Of a DNA stretch of 8,731 bases, positions 1 through 6,664 are shown in pieces (positions within the stretch are counted from its first letter, which is position 1; each line of letters opens with the position of its first letter). Below the pieces are notes generated by a model, which saw nothing but the letters and a program-made list of their open reading frames with translations, was not told the DNA's origin and did not search any database. The stretch is from positions 1 through 8,731 of the forward strand of contig JAHIZN010000304.1 of the NCBI GenBank assembly GCA_018814245.1. The letters run 5' to 3'. This DNA comes from a bacterium (GTDB taxonomy: Bacteria; UBA9089; CG2-30-40-21). The position numbers and the translations under genes were made by a program.

Positions 1-117
1 AAACAAGATTGACATGATTTGGTCTTGAGCATGACCCCAAGAAAAGTCGCTTAATAATTGAATTGAAAATTACGATTCACGGTGAACCAGCACATTTGGA
101 AGTTGCTATTAAAAATT
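1..117. other. Left edge, no supported gene
   Basis: All three + frames meet a stop codon within the first 28 bases (10-12, 15-17, 26-28), so at most a few terminal codons of an upstream gene are present. I see no convincing promoter for the glycosyltransferase, so it may be co-transcribed with a gene to the left of the window. Confidence 0.5.
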
Positions 118-125
118 GAGGAGAA
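118..125 (+). promoter_or_regulatory. Ribosome binding site that sets the glycosyltransferase start
   Basis: GAGGAGAA lies 10 bases before the ATG at 136. An in-frame GTG at 82 would add 18 residues but has no comparable site before it, and the family N-terminus (short strand, then the glycine-rich loop) starts naturally at the ATG. Confidence 0.75.
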
Positions 126-135
126 TTATAATAAA

Positions 136-1284
136 ATGAGAAAGATAAATATTATGGAGTTCAGAAGTACTCATACGACTGGTGGTGGACCAGACAAAAC
201 GATTCTTGTATCTGCTAAACAGCATGACAAGGAAAAGTTTAATGTAATAGTGGTATACCTTAAAAGCGAGGATGATGTTGGATTTAAGATTACAGAGATG
301 GCTAAAAAGATGGAGCTGAATTTTATAGAAGTGAATGAAAAAGGGAAGATAGATATTAAAAGTATTAATTACATAAATCATCTAATAAAGAAACATAATA
401 TAGATATTCTTCATGCCCATGATTATAAGACAAATGTTTTAGGATGGTTTCTCAGCAAGATGAATAATAAGGTGGTATTGCTTACTACAGCCCATGGATG
501 GGTTGATGTGAGAGTAAGCCAAATGAAGCATAAATTTTATAATTGGCTGGATTTTCAGGTTATAAAAAGATTTCACAAGGTAATTGCAGTATGTGCATCT
601 AATAAGAATAAATTGATTAAAAGAAGAGTTTCTGAGGATAAAATAACCATTATTTATAATGCTATAGATATTGATGAGTGGAAAAAATATGAGAGTGGAG
701 AAAATATTAGAAATGAGCTTTCATTGAATGAAGATACGCCTTTAATAGGAGCTATCGGACGGATAGCTCCTGAAAAAGGGTTAGATATACTGATAGAGGC
801 TGCGGTATTAGTAATAAAAGAAGTGGCAGAGGCAAGATTTCTAATCGCAGGCAAGGGGGATGGAGAAGAAGATGAAAATAGACTGAAATCTTATGCAAAA
901 CAGTTAGGGATTGAAAAAAATGTTATGTTTTTAGGATATAGAAGCGATACCAAAAATATTTATAATAGCATTGATGTGTTTGCCCTTCCTTCTCTAACAG
1001 AGGGGCTTGCTAATACACTATTAGAGTCTCAGGCTATGGAAATACCTGTAGTAGCTACAGATGTAGGAGGAAATGGAGAAGTGATTACTAATGGAATAAA
1101 TGGATTTCTTCTGCAACCACAAGATGCATCTGCTTTAGCTGAAAAAATTATTTATCTTCTTAAAAATAAAGAAATTGCAAGAGAAATGGGGAGACAGGGA
1201 AGAAAAATAATATGTGAAAGATTTTCTTTTACAGAAAGATTGAAGAAAATAGAGCAGTTATATGTATCTTTGATGAAGAAATAA
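136..1284 (+). CDS. Glycosyltransferase family 4 (GT-B fold)
   Basis: A 382-residue protein of normal GT4 length, expected to move a sugar from a nucleotide-sugar donor onto a growing glycan at the inner face of the membrane. Seen in the sequence: an N-terminal domain beginning with a glycine-rich loop (GGGPDKT, residues 16-22), then HAHD (about 93-96) and TTAHGW. The C-terminal domain has GRIAPEKG (208-215) and the EX7E signature in TEGLANTLLE (E289 and E297), followed by PVVATDVGG. These are the hallmarks of a retaining GT4 enzyme with an intact donor site. No signal peptide or membrane segment is visible. The stop codon at 1282-1284 lies inside the target duplication of the hairpin element that follows, so the insertion left the protein unchanged. 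Before that insertion the acyltransferase gene began about 61 bp downstream, suggesting an operon. Donor and acceptor sugars cannot be told from sequence. Confidence 0.93.
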   Translation: MRKINIMEFRSTHTTGGGPDKTILVSAKQHDKEKFNVIVVYLKSEDDVGFKITEMAKKMELNFIEVNEKGKIDIKSINYINHLIKKHNIDILHAHDYKTNVLGWFLSKMNNKVVLLTTAHGWVDVRVSQMKHKFYNWLDFQVIKRFHKVIAVCASNKNKLIKRRVSEDKITIIYNAIDIDEWKKYESGENIRNELSLNEDTPLIGAIGRIAPEKGLDILIEAAVLVIKEVAEARFLIAGKGDGEEDENRLKSYAKQLGIEKNVMFLGYRSDTKNIYNSIDVFALPSLTEGLANTLLESQAMEIPVVATDVGGNGEVITNGINGFLLQPQDASALAEKIIYLLKNKEIAREMGRQGRKIICERFSFTERLKKIEQLYVSLMKK

Positions 1285-1498
1285 GTAACTTCTCCATATT
1301 CGCAGGTTAAGGGGTAAGAGTTCAAGCAGTGTAAGAAAAGGGGATAAGGGGATTATGGAGATAAGGGGATGAATAACTATCCAATAAATAATAAGAATTG
1401 GACAATACCTATTTTACATTTTACTTATAATCCCCCATATCTCCTCTATCTCCTTATCCCCTTTCTTACACTTTTACCTGTAAATATGGAGAAGTTAC
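1285..1498. mobile_element. MITE-like hairpin element 1
   Basis: A 214-bp non-coding element. Its first 16 bases, GTAACTTCTCCATATT, are repeated exactly as the reverse complement at 1483-1498. The match continues inward with gaps: CAGGT at 1303-1307 against 1476-1480, and GTGTAAGAAA at 1329-1338 against 1462-1471, then G/A-rich against C/T-rich arms. The centre closes on TCCAAT/ATTGGA (1380-1385, 1397-1402), so the whole unit folds as one long hairpin. The left arm carries about 17 extra bases. It is flanked by the 8-bp direct repeat AGAAATAA at 1277-1284 and 1499-1506, the mark of transposition. With no coding capacity it must have been moved by a transposase encoded elsewhere. The 8-bp duplication does not match the TTA of the IS in this window, so that IS is not the helper. 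Confidence 0.85.
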
Positions 1499-1567
1499 AG
1501 AAATAATCATATTTCTGTTCCACAACAATTCAATAGTTGATGTTGATCTAACAAAGGAAGAGACATT

Positions 1568-1900
1568 ATGGGTGTAACGAGCAACTGGCTACAACAACAA
1601 GATAGCGAATTCTTGGCTGTTCTTCGATCACTATCAATATTTGTTATAGTATTTGGTCATGTTGGAGGTTTTTGGTTTTATCCTCCATGGACTGGATTTT
1701 TACATGTCTTTGTGCCAATATTCTTCTTTATTTCAGGAGCTGTTTCATATAATGGGTTTTTGAAGAGCCCAAGCATAGTTCAATATTTGTCAAAGCGAAT
1801 TATCGGTTTACTTATTCCATATTATTTTATATGTATCGTTGCTTTATTTGTATTTGTAATACAAAATGATAAATTCCCTGACTTTAGGGACTGTCTATAA
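1568..1900 (+). pseudogene. Acyltransferase-3 family membrane protein, 5' part (disrupted by IS)
   Basis: First 106 codons of an integral-membrane acyltransferase of the OatA/WecH-like family (acyltransferase 3), whose members put acetyl or other acyl groups on glycans. The ATG follows AAGGAAG (1554-1560) by 7 bases. R20 and H31 in LRSLSIFVIVFGH match the conserved first-helix Arg and His of the family. FFFISGAVSY (52-61) and a basic stretch before LLIPYY (81-86) are also typical. About three hydrophobic segments are present. From base 1887 the reading frame enters the insertion sequence and stops at 1898-1900 after four foreign residues. The product would be a 110-residue stub lacking most membrane helices, so it is very probably inactive. 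Confidence 0.88.
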
Positions 1901-1914
1901 ATAAGTGTTGCAAC
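1887..1914 (+). repeat. Left terminal inverted repeat of the IS
   Basis: Begins GGGACTGTCTATAAATAA and pairs with the reverse complement of 3154-3181. The -35 box of the transposase promoter (1908-1913) lies inside it. Confidence 0.85.
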
Positions 1915-1936
1915 TAATTAATATTTATGATATAAT
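1908..1936 (+). promoter_or_regulatory. Transposase promoter (extended -10)
   Basis: TTGCAA (1908-1913) and a perfect TATAAT (1931-1936) are 17 bases apart, with TG at 1928-1929 giving an extended -10. Transcription should start near 1942-1944, which is the start codon itself, so the message is predicted to be leaderless or nearly so. Confidence 0.7.
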
Positions 1937-1943
1937 TCATACT

Positions 1944-3158
1944 ATGAATATTGAAAAAATTACGAAAAAATTTGAAGCATTGCGTCCCCATCTAAATGAA
2001 CAAACAAGAAGAATGGTGGCTGCGTCAGAAACTATTGGCGAAGGATATGGGGTTATTTCGGCAATAAGCCGATCTACTGGGGTTTCACGGAGAGCAATAT
2101 CCCTTGGGATAAAGGAATTGAAAACAATCACCCAAGAAAAACTTCAGAATAAAACACGTATTCGCAAGGAAGGTGGTGGACGAAAACCGGTTATTGAGAA
2201 TGACCCCACGCTCAAGATTGATTTAGAAAGCCTACTTGAACCCGCAACACGTGGAGATCCTGAATCGCCGCTTATGTGGACATGCAAAAGTTTAAGAATG
2301 CTTGTTAGTGAGTTGGTAAAAATGAATCATATTATTAATCATCAGACTCTCGCGAATTTACTTCGTGATATGGGATATAGCTTACAAGCTAACAAAAAGA
2401 CCGTTGAAGGAAATCAATCGCCTGATCGAAATGAACAGTTTAAATATATAAATGAGAAGGTTAGAAGTTTTCAGGACGATGCGCAACCAGTAATTTCAGT
2501 AGACTCGAAGAAAAAGGAAATAGTCGGTAATTTTAAAAACAACGGTCAAACATGGAGACCGAAAGGCAGCCCGGAAAAAGTAAATGCACATGATTTTGAA
2601 GACAAAGAACTTGGGAAAGTCATACCTTTTGGTATCTACGATTTAATTGAGAATACAGGATGGGTAAATATTGGTTTAGATTATGACACTTCTGCCTTTG
2701 CGGTTGCAAGCATTCGTGGTTGGTGGGAAAACATGGGTAAGCAAGTCTATCCTTCAGCAGATAGATTGATGATTACCGCGGATTGTGGCGGAAGTAATGG
2801 TTATCGAAGAAGACTTTGGAAAACTGAGCTCCAGTCATTTGCAAATAAAACAGGGTTATCCATACATGTAACTCATTTTCCACCAGGCACAAGTAAATGG
2901 AACAAAATCGAACATCGTTTATTTTCATTTATCAGTCAGAATTGGCGAGGCAAACCACTTGTAAGCTATGAGGTAATTGTGAATTTAATAGGTTCAACAA
3001 AAACAAAAAAAGGATTGGAAGTTCAGTGTAGGCTTGACGAAAACAAGTACCAAAAAGGAATTAAAATAACTGATGAAGAAATGGATGCATTAAATATTGA
3101 ACGAGCTGCCTTTCATGGCGAATGGAATTATGCAATACATCCAGAAATCAAAACTTGA
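1944..3158 (+). CDS. ISAzo13 family transposase
   Basis: An intact 404-residue DDE transposase that would cut and rejoin the IS ends. I recognise it as ISAzo13 family from the start (MNIEKITKKFEALRPHLNEQ), the helix-turn-helix region GYGVISAISRSTGVSRRAIS (about 34-53), the linker GGGRKP, and the catalytic core: D187 in VISVDSKKKEIVGNF, D280 in ITADCGGSNGYR, and E323 in KWNKIEHRLFSF. An in-frame GTG at 1905 lies inside the terminal repeat and upstream of the -10 box, so the ATG at 1944 is preferred. No Shine-Dalgarno sequence precedes it. The stop codon (3156-3158) lies inside the right inverted repeat, a compact IS design. No frameshift or internal stop is present, so the element may still be active. 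Confidence 0.95.
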   Translation: MNIEKITKKFEALRPHLNEQTRRMVAASETIGEGYGVISAISRSTGVSRRAISLGIKELKTITQEKLQNKTRIRKEGGGRKPVIENDPTLKIDLESLLEPATRGDPESPLMWTCKSLRMLVSELVKMNHIINHQTLANLLRDMGYSLQANKKTVEGNQSPDRNEQFKYINEKVRSFQDDAQPVISVDSKKKEIVGNFKNNGQTWRPKGSPEKVNAHDFEDKELGKVIPFGIYDLIENTGWVNIGLDYDTSAFAVASIRGWWENMGKQVYPSADRLMITADCGGSNGYRRRLWKTELQSFANKTGLSIHVTHFPPGTSKWNKIEHRLFSFISQNWRGKPLVSYEVIVNLIGSTKTKKGLEVQCRLDENKYQKGIKITDEEMDALNIERAAFHGEWNYAIHPEIKT

Positions 3159-3181
3159 TACATTTATTATTAGACAATCCC
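3154..3181 (-). repeat. Right terminal inverted repeat of the IS
   Basis: Read on the - strand it begins GGGATTGTCTAATAATAA. It overlaps the transposase stop codon and is followed by the TTA duplication at 3182-3184. Confidence 0.85.
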
Positions 3182-3978
3182 TTAATCTATGCAATTTATT
3201 AAAATGGGCAACAATTATACCAAGCAATGCTATTATGCCTTTTCCATTGGGACAGGTATGGTTTTTACATGCTTTGATAATTATTTGTTTGGTATCACCA
3301 TTGTTATTTTGGCTTTACAAGAGAAATTTACCAGTTTTTATAATATTATTGTGTTGTTCTGTTGCGACATCAGTTATCCAGATGAACTACAATATCGTAC
3401 CATTTTTTAAAATTGGTGTACACAATTTATTTAATCCATTTATTCATGTCTTATTTTTCTGCATTGGTTTTATGGTTATAGACATGCCAAGGTTACGATC
3501 GCCTTATATTTCATCTGCTATTGTTACCTTGTGTTTTATTGCAATTTTTGTTTTTATTAATATATTGGATATTAATCCAGATTATGCTAAACATACCTCT
3601 TCCTCTGATTTGTATTATGTTGTTGGAAGTACTGGTGCGATATGGTTATTCCTCATGTTGCAACAATATATTATGAAATTATATAAGATGTTACCGTTAT
3701 TAATTCAGCATGCTTCCAACTTTTTATTTCGACACACATTCGCAATTTACCTTCTTCATTCATTTGCCATATTTTTTGTTGAAAAGGTTTTTGGTCTTGT
3801 TAATCCGCAACAAAAAACAATTTCATACGGCATTATCAAGCTTGTTCTCGTTCTGTTTGTTACCTTGCTACTATCTCCTATGTTTACAAGAATAAGTTCT
3901 TTAGTGAGCAATCAAATACTAATACTTACAGGGCGTACAATGAGTTGCTTAATCAAATATCGGCAGAAAAACCGATAA
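3182..3978 (+). pseudogene. Acyltransferase-3 family membrane protein, 3' part (disrupted by IS)
   Basis: Remaining 264 codons of the acyltransferase started at 1568. The frame enters from the insertion sequence and has no start codon or ribosome binding site of its own at the junction. GQVWFLHALIIICL, early in this part, is the family's GxxWFL motif, and several further hydrophobic helices follow, with HTFAIYLLHSF near the end. Without the insertion the protein would be 370 residues with about ten membrane segments, the usual size for a stand-alone acyltransferase-3. The gene ends at 3976-3978 and touches the stop of the converging methyltransferase at 3979. An in-frame ATG at 3097 lies within the transposase gene and is unlikely to be used. 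Confidence 0.87.
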
Positions 3979-4644
3979 CTATACTGTTTCATAGAGGCCA
4001 TATGAATAATTGGGGTAAAATCTTGTTTGATATGTTTTTTTTATCCAATCTTGATTTTTGATAATTTTTTCAAAATGATCGTCATTAAAAAATAATATAT
4101 ATATTTTTCGAGGGTATTCTTTGTAGGAAAAATATATATTGTCGACCACTTTTTGTAGTGTTTCACGGATAAAAGGATTGAAAAAATAAATTATGTTTAC
4201 ATCTCGGGAAACAATAAATTCCGTTGCATCAGATTGAATTATCTCTATCTGTATAGTTTTTCTATGTTTCATGTTGGCAATGTTTGTTTGTGCTATTGCA
4301 ACAAGTTTATCGGATATTTCAACGCCTATTATTCTTTTAAATGAAAATATAGCTGCAACAACGACTGCACGACCTTTACCTGATCCATAATCCAAGAATG
4401 TGCAATGAGACTTATCTATGGGGATTTTTTTCAGCATTGAATAAATTGCTCTATATCCTATGGGTACATAGTCAATGGAGTCTGTCTTATTGATTCCGAG
4501 GGCAGATTTTTTAATCATATGTGCGGTGTTAACATTTAGCCATCGATCATAATACCAGTTATTGTAACGATATAAAAGTTCTTGTACAAACTGCTTTATA
4601 CCAAAACGCATCAAAAACATAACAGTGTTATAAAACTTAGACAT
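3979..4644 (-). CDS. Class I SAM-dependent methyltransferase
   Basis: A 221-residue cytosolic enzyme predicted to move a methyl group from S-adenosylmethionine to an unknown acceptor. The SAM-binding motif I is FLDYGSGKGRA (83-93), the acidic ribose-binding residue is E109 in IIGVEIS, and motif IV is YFFNPF (153-158). The length and the N-terminal helical part (1-75) resemble small methyltransferases often found in polysaccharide gene clusters. That is a family resemblance, not proof of a sugar substrate. The ATG is preceded by AAGGAA (4656-4651) at 6 bases. It abuts the disrupted acyltransferase tail to tail with no gap, and lies 279 bp downstream of the radical SAM gene on the same strand. 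That long gap contains its own likely control region. Confidence 0.85.
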   Translation of the reverse strand: MSKFYNTVMFLMRFGIKQFVQELLYRYNNWYYDRWLNVNTAHMIKKSALGINKTDSIDYVPIGYRAIYSMLKKIPIDKSHCTFLDYGSGKGRAVVVAAIFSFKRIIGVEISDKLVAIAQTNIANMKHRKTIQIEIIQSDATEFIVSRDVNIIYFFNPFIRETLQKVVDNIYFSYKEYPRKIYILFFNDDHFEKIIKNQDWIKKTYQTRFYPNYSYGLYETV

Positions 4645-4670
4645 TTTTTATTCCTTAAGTAAGCAAGACT

Positions 4671-4767
4671 ATAATAGACTTGGTGCGAAATAAGCGATTA
4701 CTGAAGGTACCTTCAGTAAAATCAAGGAGTTGGCACAGAACATCATAATTTGTCACAAGTTATGATG
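4671..4767 (-). promoter_or_regulatory. Candidate methyltransferase control region with two palindromes
   Basis: On the - strand TATTAT (4676-4671) could be a -10 box, giving a leader of about 20 bases with the ribosome binding site. The matching -35 position reads AATCGC, a poor match. Just upstream is a perfect 22-bp palindrome (4698-4719, half-site TTACTGAAGGT, centred on GGTACC), about 44 bases before the predicted start of transcription. Further up is a 27-bp palindrome (4741-4767, half-sites CATCATAATTTGT and ACAAGTTATGATG around one central C, one mismatch), about 90 bases upstream. A weak -35 with operators at these distances suits an activated promoter. This is inference. Confidence 0.4.
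4675..4700 (+). repeat. 26-bp inverted repeat, copy A
   Basis: Begins TAGACTTGGTGCGAAATA. It matches the - strand at 6637-6612 at 23 of 26 positions. The two copies face inward and flank the radical SAM gene. Copy A covers the spacer and -35 position of the putative methyltransferase promoter and ends in the 22-bp palindrome. Confidence 0.7.
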
Positions 4768-4923
4768 GATTTTAAGCTTATAACAAAATTGAACTTATTT
4801 GGCAATAACTCTAATGTTGTTTGTCTTTATTTACCATAAATTATACTTCTTCGTTCAGTGATTAAGCTATTTTTTTGTTGTAATTCCACCCCAGATATTG
4901 AGGCTATTGAACGAACATTCATA

Positions 4924-6372
4924 TTAATTCCCCGATTTCTTCAATGCACGAAATATATTATGTTTTATCATCCCTTTAGCAATTGTTTGCAATCCCTTAC
5001 GACCTTCTTTTGTCTTCATTCTCTTAAGAATTTCCCCTATATTCCATATCTTACCACTTACCTCTTTATTTCTCAATTCATGCAACTCTTGATAACCAAA
5101 CTGGGGTTGAATAAGAACTGGGATTTCGGGAGCTATTATCAAAAATTCATTATCCTTATTATAATATGGTGTTGCCCATGAAAAATTAGAAGGAAGGCAA
5201 CCTATCTCATAAGCATATTTTTCTACCATAGTACCTGGATATATTAGAATGCCAGTACCACTTCCCAAATCAGTGATCTTATTTTTATGTTTTTGTACAA
5301 ATTTCCATGTTGTCATAGCGTCCTCATAGGTTTCCCCAATATGTCCATAAGTAATAAATACCCTGGTATAGATTCCTAATTCTACTGCCCAATTTATCAC
5401 ATTCTCTACCTGCTCTATAGTAATACCTTTTTTCATCTTTTTAAGTACTTGAGGGCTGGCTGATTCCAATCCAAACCAGATATAATAACATCCTGCTTTC
5501 TGCATCCTCCTGAGTAAATCCTTGTCCACGGTATTTACTCGCAATTCACACAACCATGGAAATTTCAATTTTCTTCTTTCAAACTCATCACAAAGTCCCT
5601 CAATATGATCCCTGTTTAATGTTATTGTACTATCCTGAAACTCTATTCCCTCTACCCCATATTCTTTTATTAACATCTCAACCTCATCAGCAACATTCTG
5701 AGGTGACCTCGTAGTATATCTTCTTCCCCACATAGCACTTGCAGAACAATATGAACAATTTACAGGACAGCCGCGACTGGTCATTACTAAGGTAGAAGTG
5801 ACATTTAAAAATTCCAATTTTGGTCTATAATATTCCATTTTAAGTAAATGTCTGGCAGGGAAAGGAAGAGAATCTAAATCAGTGATTGGTGGTCTGGAAG
5901 GATTATGGACAATCTTATCTCCATCCCTGTAACTAATCCCCATGACATCTTGTAATTTCCCCTTGTTTCTTATTATTACCCCTGCTATATCCAGGACTGT
6001 ATATTCACCTTCTCCTTTTACAATTATATCTATAGCATTTACATGCGATAATGTATCATCAGCCGTAAAAGTAGCATGGCATCCTCCATAACATACAACA
6101 ATAGAGGGATCTTTTTCTTTTATTATCTTTGCAAGATTAAAACTTTCAAATCGAGTATGACTTGTTCCGCTCAAACAAACCATCTTAGGATGTTCAGCTT
6201 CTATAACTGATTCCAGACAAGTATTATCCCAGTCCAAATCAAGAATATTAACTAAATATCCATTTTTCTCAAGTACTGCTGCAATCCAACATAATCCTAA
6301 TGGTGGCATTCCGCCAAAAGCAGATACTGTTGGTTTGTTTTCTCTTGGATTTAAACATAAAACATCACTCAT
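4924..6372 (-). CDS. B12-binding-domain radical SAM protein
   Basis: A 482-residue enzyme with the BchE/HpnP-like layout: an N-terminal cobalamin-binding-type Rossmann domain (about 1-150), then a radical SAM barrel. GCPVNCSYC (201-209) gives the CX3CX2C cluster motif with C202, C206 and C209. YGGCHATF (95-102) corresponds to the usual GG.H motif of this group. The classical DxHxxG cobalamin-ligand motif is not seen, as in many members, so B12 may bind base-off without a histidine ligand, or not at all. WFGLES (299-304) and ITYGHIGET (340-348) are typical barrel strands. AGGAGG lies just before the ATG (GAGGAGGC at 6385-6378, 5 bases spacing), a very strong site. Such enzymes methylate unactivated carbon or rearrange carbon skeletons. 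The substrate here is unknown. A hairpin element was inserted 32 bases upstream of the start codon. Confidence 0.9.
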   Translation of the reverse strand: MSDVLCLNPRENKPTVSAFGGMPPLGLCWIAAVLEKNGYLVNILDLDWDNTCLESVIEAEHPKMVCLSGTSHTRFESFNLAKIIKEKDPSIVVCYGGCHATFTADDTLSHVNAIDIIVKGEGEYTVLDIAGVIIRNKGKLQDVMGISYRDGDKIVHNPSRPPITDLDSLPFPARHLLKMEYYRPKLEFLNVTSTLVMTSRGCPVNCSYCSASAMWGRRYTTRSPQNVADEVEMLIKEYGVEGIEFQDSTITLNRDHIEGLCDEFERRKLKFPWLCELRVNTVDKDLLRRMQKAGCYYIWFGLESASPQVLKKMKKGITIEQVENVINWAVELGIYTRVFITYGHIGETYEDAMTTWKFVQKHKNKITDLGSGTGILIYPGTMVEKYAYEIGCLPSNFSWATPYYNKDNEFLIIAPEIPVLIQPQFGYQELHELRNKEVSGKIWNIGEILKRMKTKEGRKGLQTIAKGMIKHNIFRALKKSGN

Positions 6373-6404
6373 ATTTGCCTCCTCATAAAAATATTGAAAT
6401 AATC

Positions 6405-6597
6405 GTAACAGTTCAGAAGGAGGTGGAAAAAAGGAAAAGAAAGAAAAAGCTCATTATTTTTTTAGTAAGGATTCTCTCTCATAGAGAAAAATAGAACTTG
6501 AAAATGTCCACAAAACCTTTTTTCCTTAATTTCACCCTGAATTCTTTTCCATTTTCCCCCATTTCCCCTTTTCCCTTATTTACACCTGAACTATTAC
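6405..6597. mobile_element. MITE-like hairpin element 2
   Basis: A 193-bp non-coding element. Its ends are GTAACAGTTCAG (6405-6416) and, on the other strand, GTAATAGTTCAG (6597-6586), 11 of 12 matching. The arms are G/A-rich on the left and C/T-rich on the right. It is flanked by the exact 8-bp direct repeat AAATAATC at 6397-6404 and 6598-6605. Like element 1 it starts GTAA, carries CAGGT near an end and has AAGGG-rich arms, so both look like relatives in one family, though the sequences have diverged. Inside is a small hairpin, TTCTCT/AGAGAA (6472-6488). It separates the radical SAM gene from its upstream region. Without it the acetyltransferase and radical SAM genes would be about 91 bp apart. 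Confidence 0.8.
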
Positions 6598-6611
6598 AAA
6601 TAATCTTTCTT

Positions 6612-6637
6612 TGATCGCATATTTCGTACCAAGTCTA
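6612..6637 (-). repeat. 26-bp inverted repeat, copy B
   Basis: On the - strand it begins TAGACTTGGTACGAAATA, matching copy A (4675-4700, + strand) except at three positions. It lies between the acetyltransferase stop and hairpin element 2, upstream of the radical SAM gene. Confidence 0.7.
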
Positions 6638-6644
6638 ATGTCAA
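6616..6644 (-). promoter_or_regulatory. Possible radical SAM gene promoter
   Basis: On the - strand a perfect TTGACA (6644-6639) is followed after 17 bases by TATGCG (6621-6616), a weak -10. Repeat copy B forms the spacer and -10. If real, the message would now start upstream of hairpin element 2 and carry it in its leader. Confidence 0.3.
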
Positions 6645-6664
6645 CTCAGCAATCCTCATCAAAA

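Larger units (their letters stand above)
1887..3181 (+). mobile_element. Complete ISAzo13-type insertion sequence
   Basis: A 1295-bp element carrying one intact transposase gene. It is bounded by imperfect inverted repeats (1887-1914 and 3154-3181; 21 of 28 positions agree, both beginning GGGAYTGTCTA). It is flanked by a 3-bp direct repeat, TTA, at 1884-1886 and 3182-3184. Deleting the element plus one TTA joins 1886 to 3185 in frame and restores a continuous 370-codon acyltransferase gene, which independently confirms both ends. It lies in the same orientation as the gene it disrupts. Intact gene, clear ends and an undecayed target suggest a recent insertion. Confidence 0.93.
4645..4923. other. 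Intergenic region between methyltransferase and radical SAM genes
   Basis: This 279-bp stretch holds repeat copy A and the two palindromes. At its radical SAM end there is an 8-bp inverted pair, TTCGTTCA (4850-4857) and TGAACGAA (4908-4915), about 50 bases apart. No gene and no standard terminator (hairpin plus T-run) for the radical SAM gene is visible. Confidence 0.5.

Noticed and set aside
4..55. A - strand reading of the left edge that looks protein-like (LLSDFSWGHAQDQIMSIL)
   Set aside because: It is preceded closely by a stop codon, has no start before the window edge and is too short to assign. It could be a remnant but cannot be supported.
3097..3184. Start of a separate acyltransferase gene at ATG 3097
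   Set aside because: The ATG is inside the transposase coding region; the in-frame residues before 3182 are IS sequence and the true gene begins at 1568.
3958..3977. Small hairpin TATCGG/CCGATA at the meeting point of the converging genes as a shared terminator
   Set aside because: Only six pairs and no T-run on either strand.
4850..4915. Inverted pair TTCGTTCA/TGAACGAA as a radical SAM gene terminator
   Set aside because: The loop is about 50 bases and no T-run follows on the - strand.
4858..5181. A 107-codon + strand frame antisense to the end of the radical SAM gene
   Set aside because: The opposite strand encodes a well-conserved protein; this frame has no ribosome binding site and no recognisable features.
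6300..6494. A + strand frame across the radical SAM start and hairpin element 2
   Set aside because: Lysine-rich low-complexity translation of the purine-rich element arm; not a gene.
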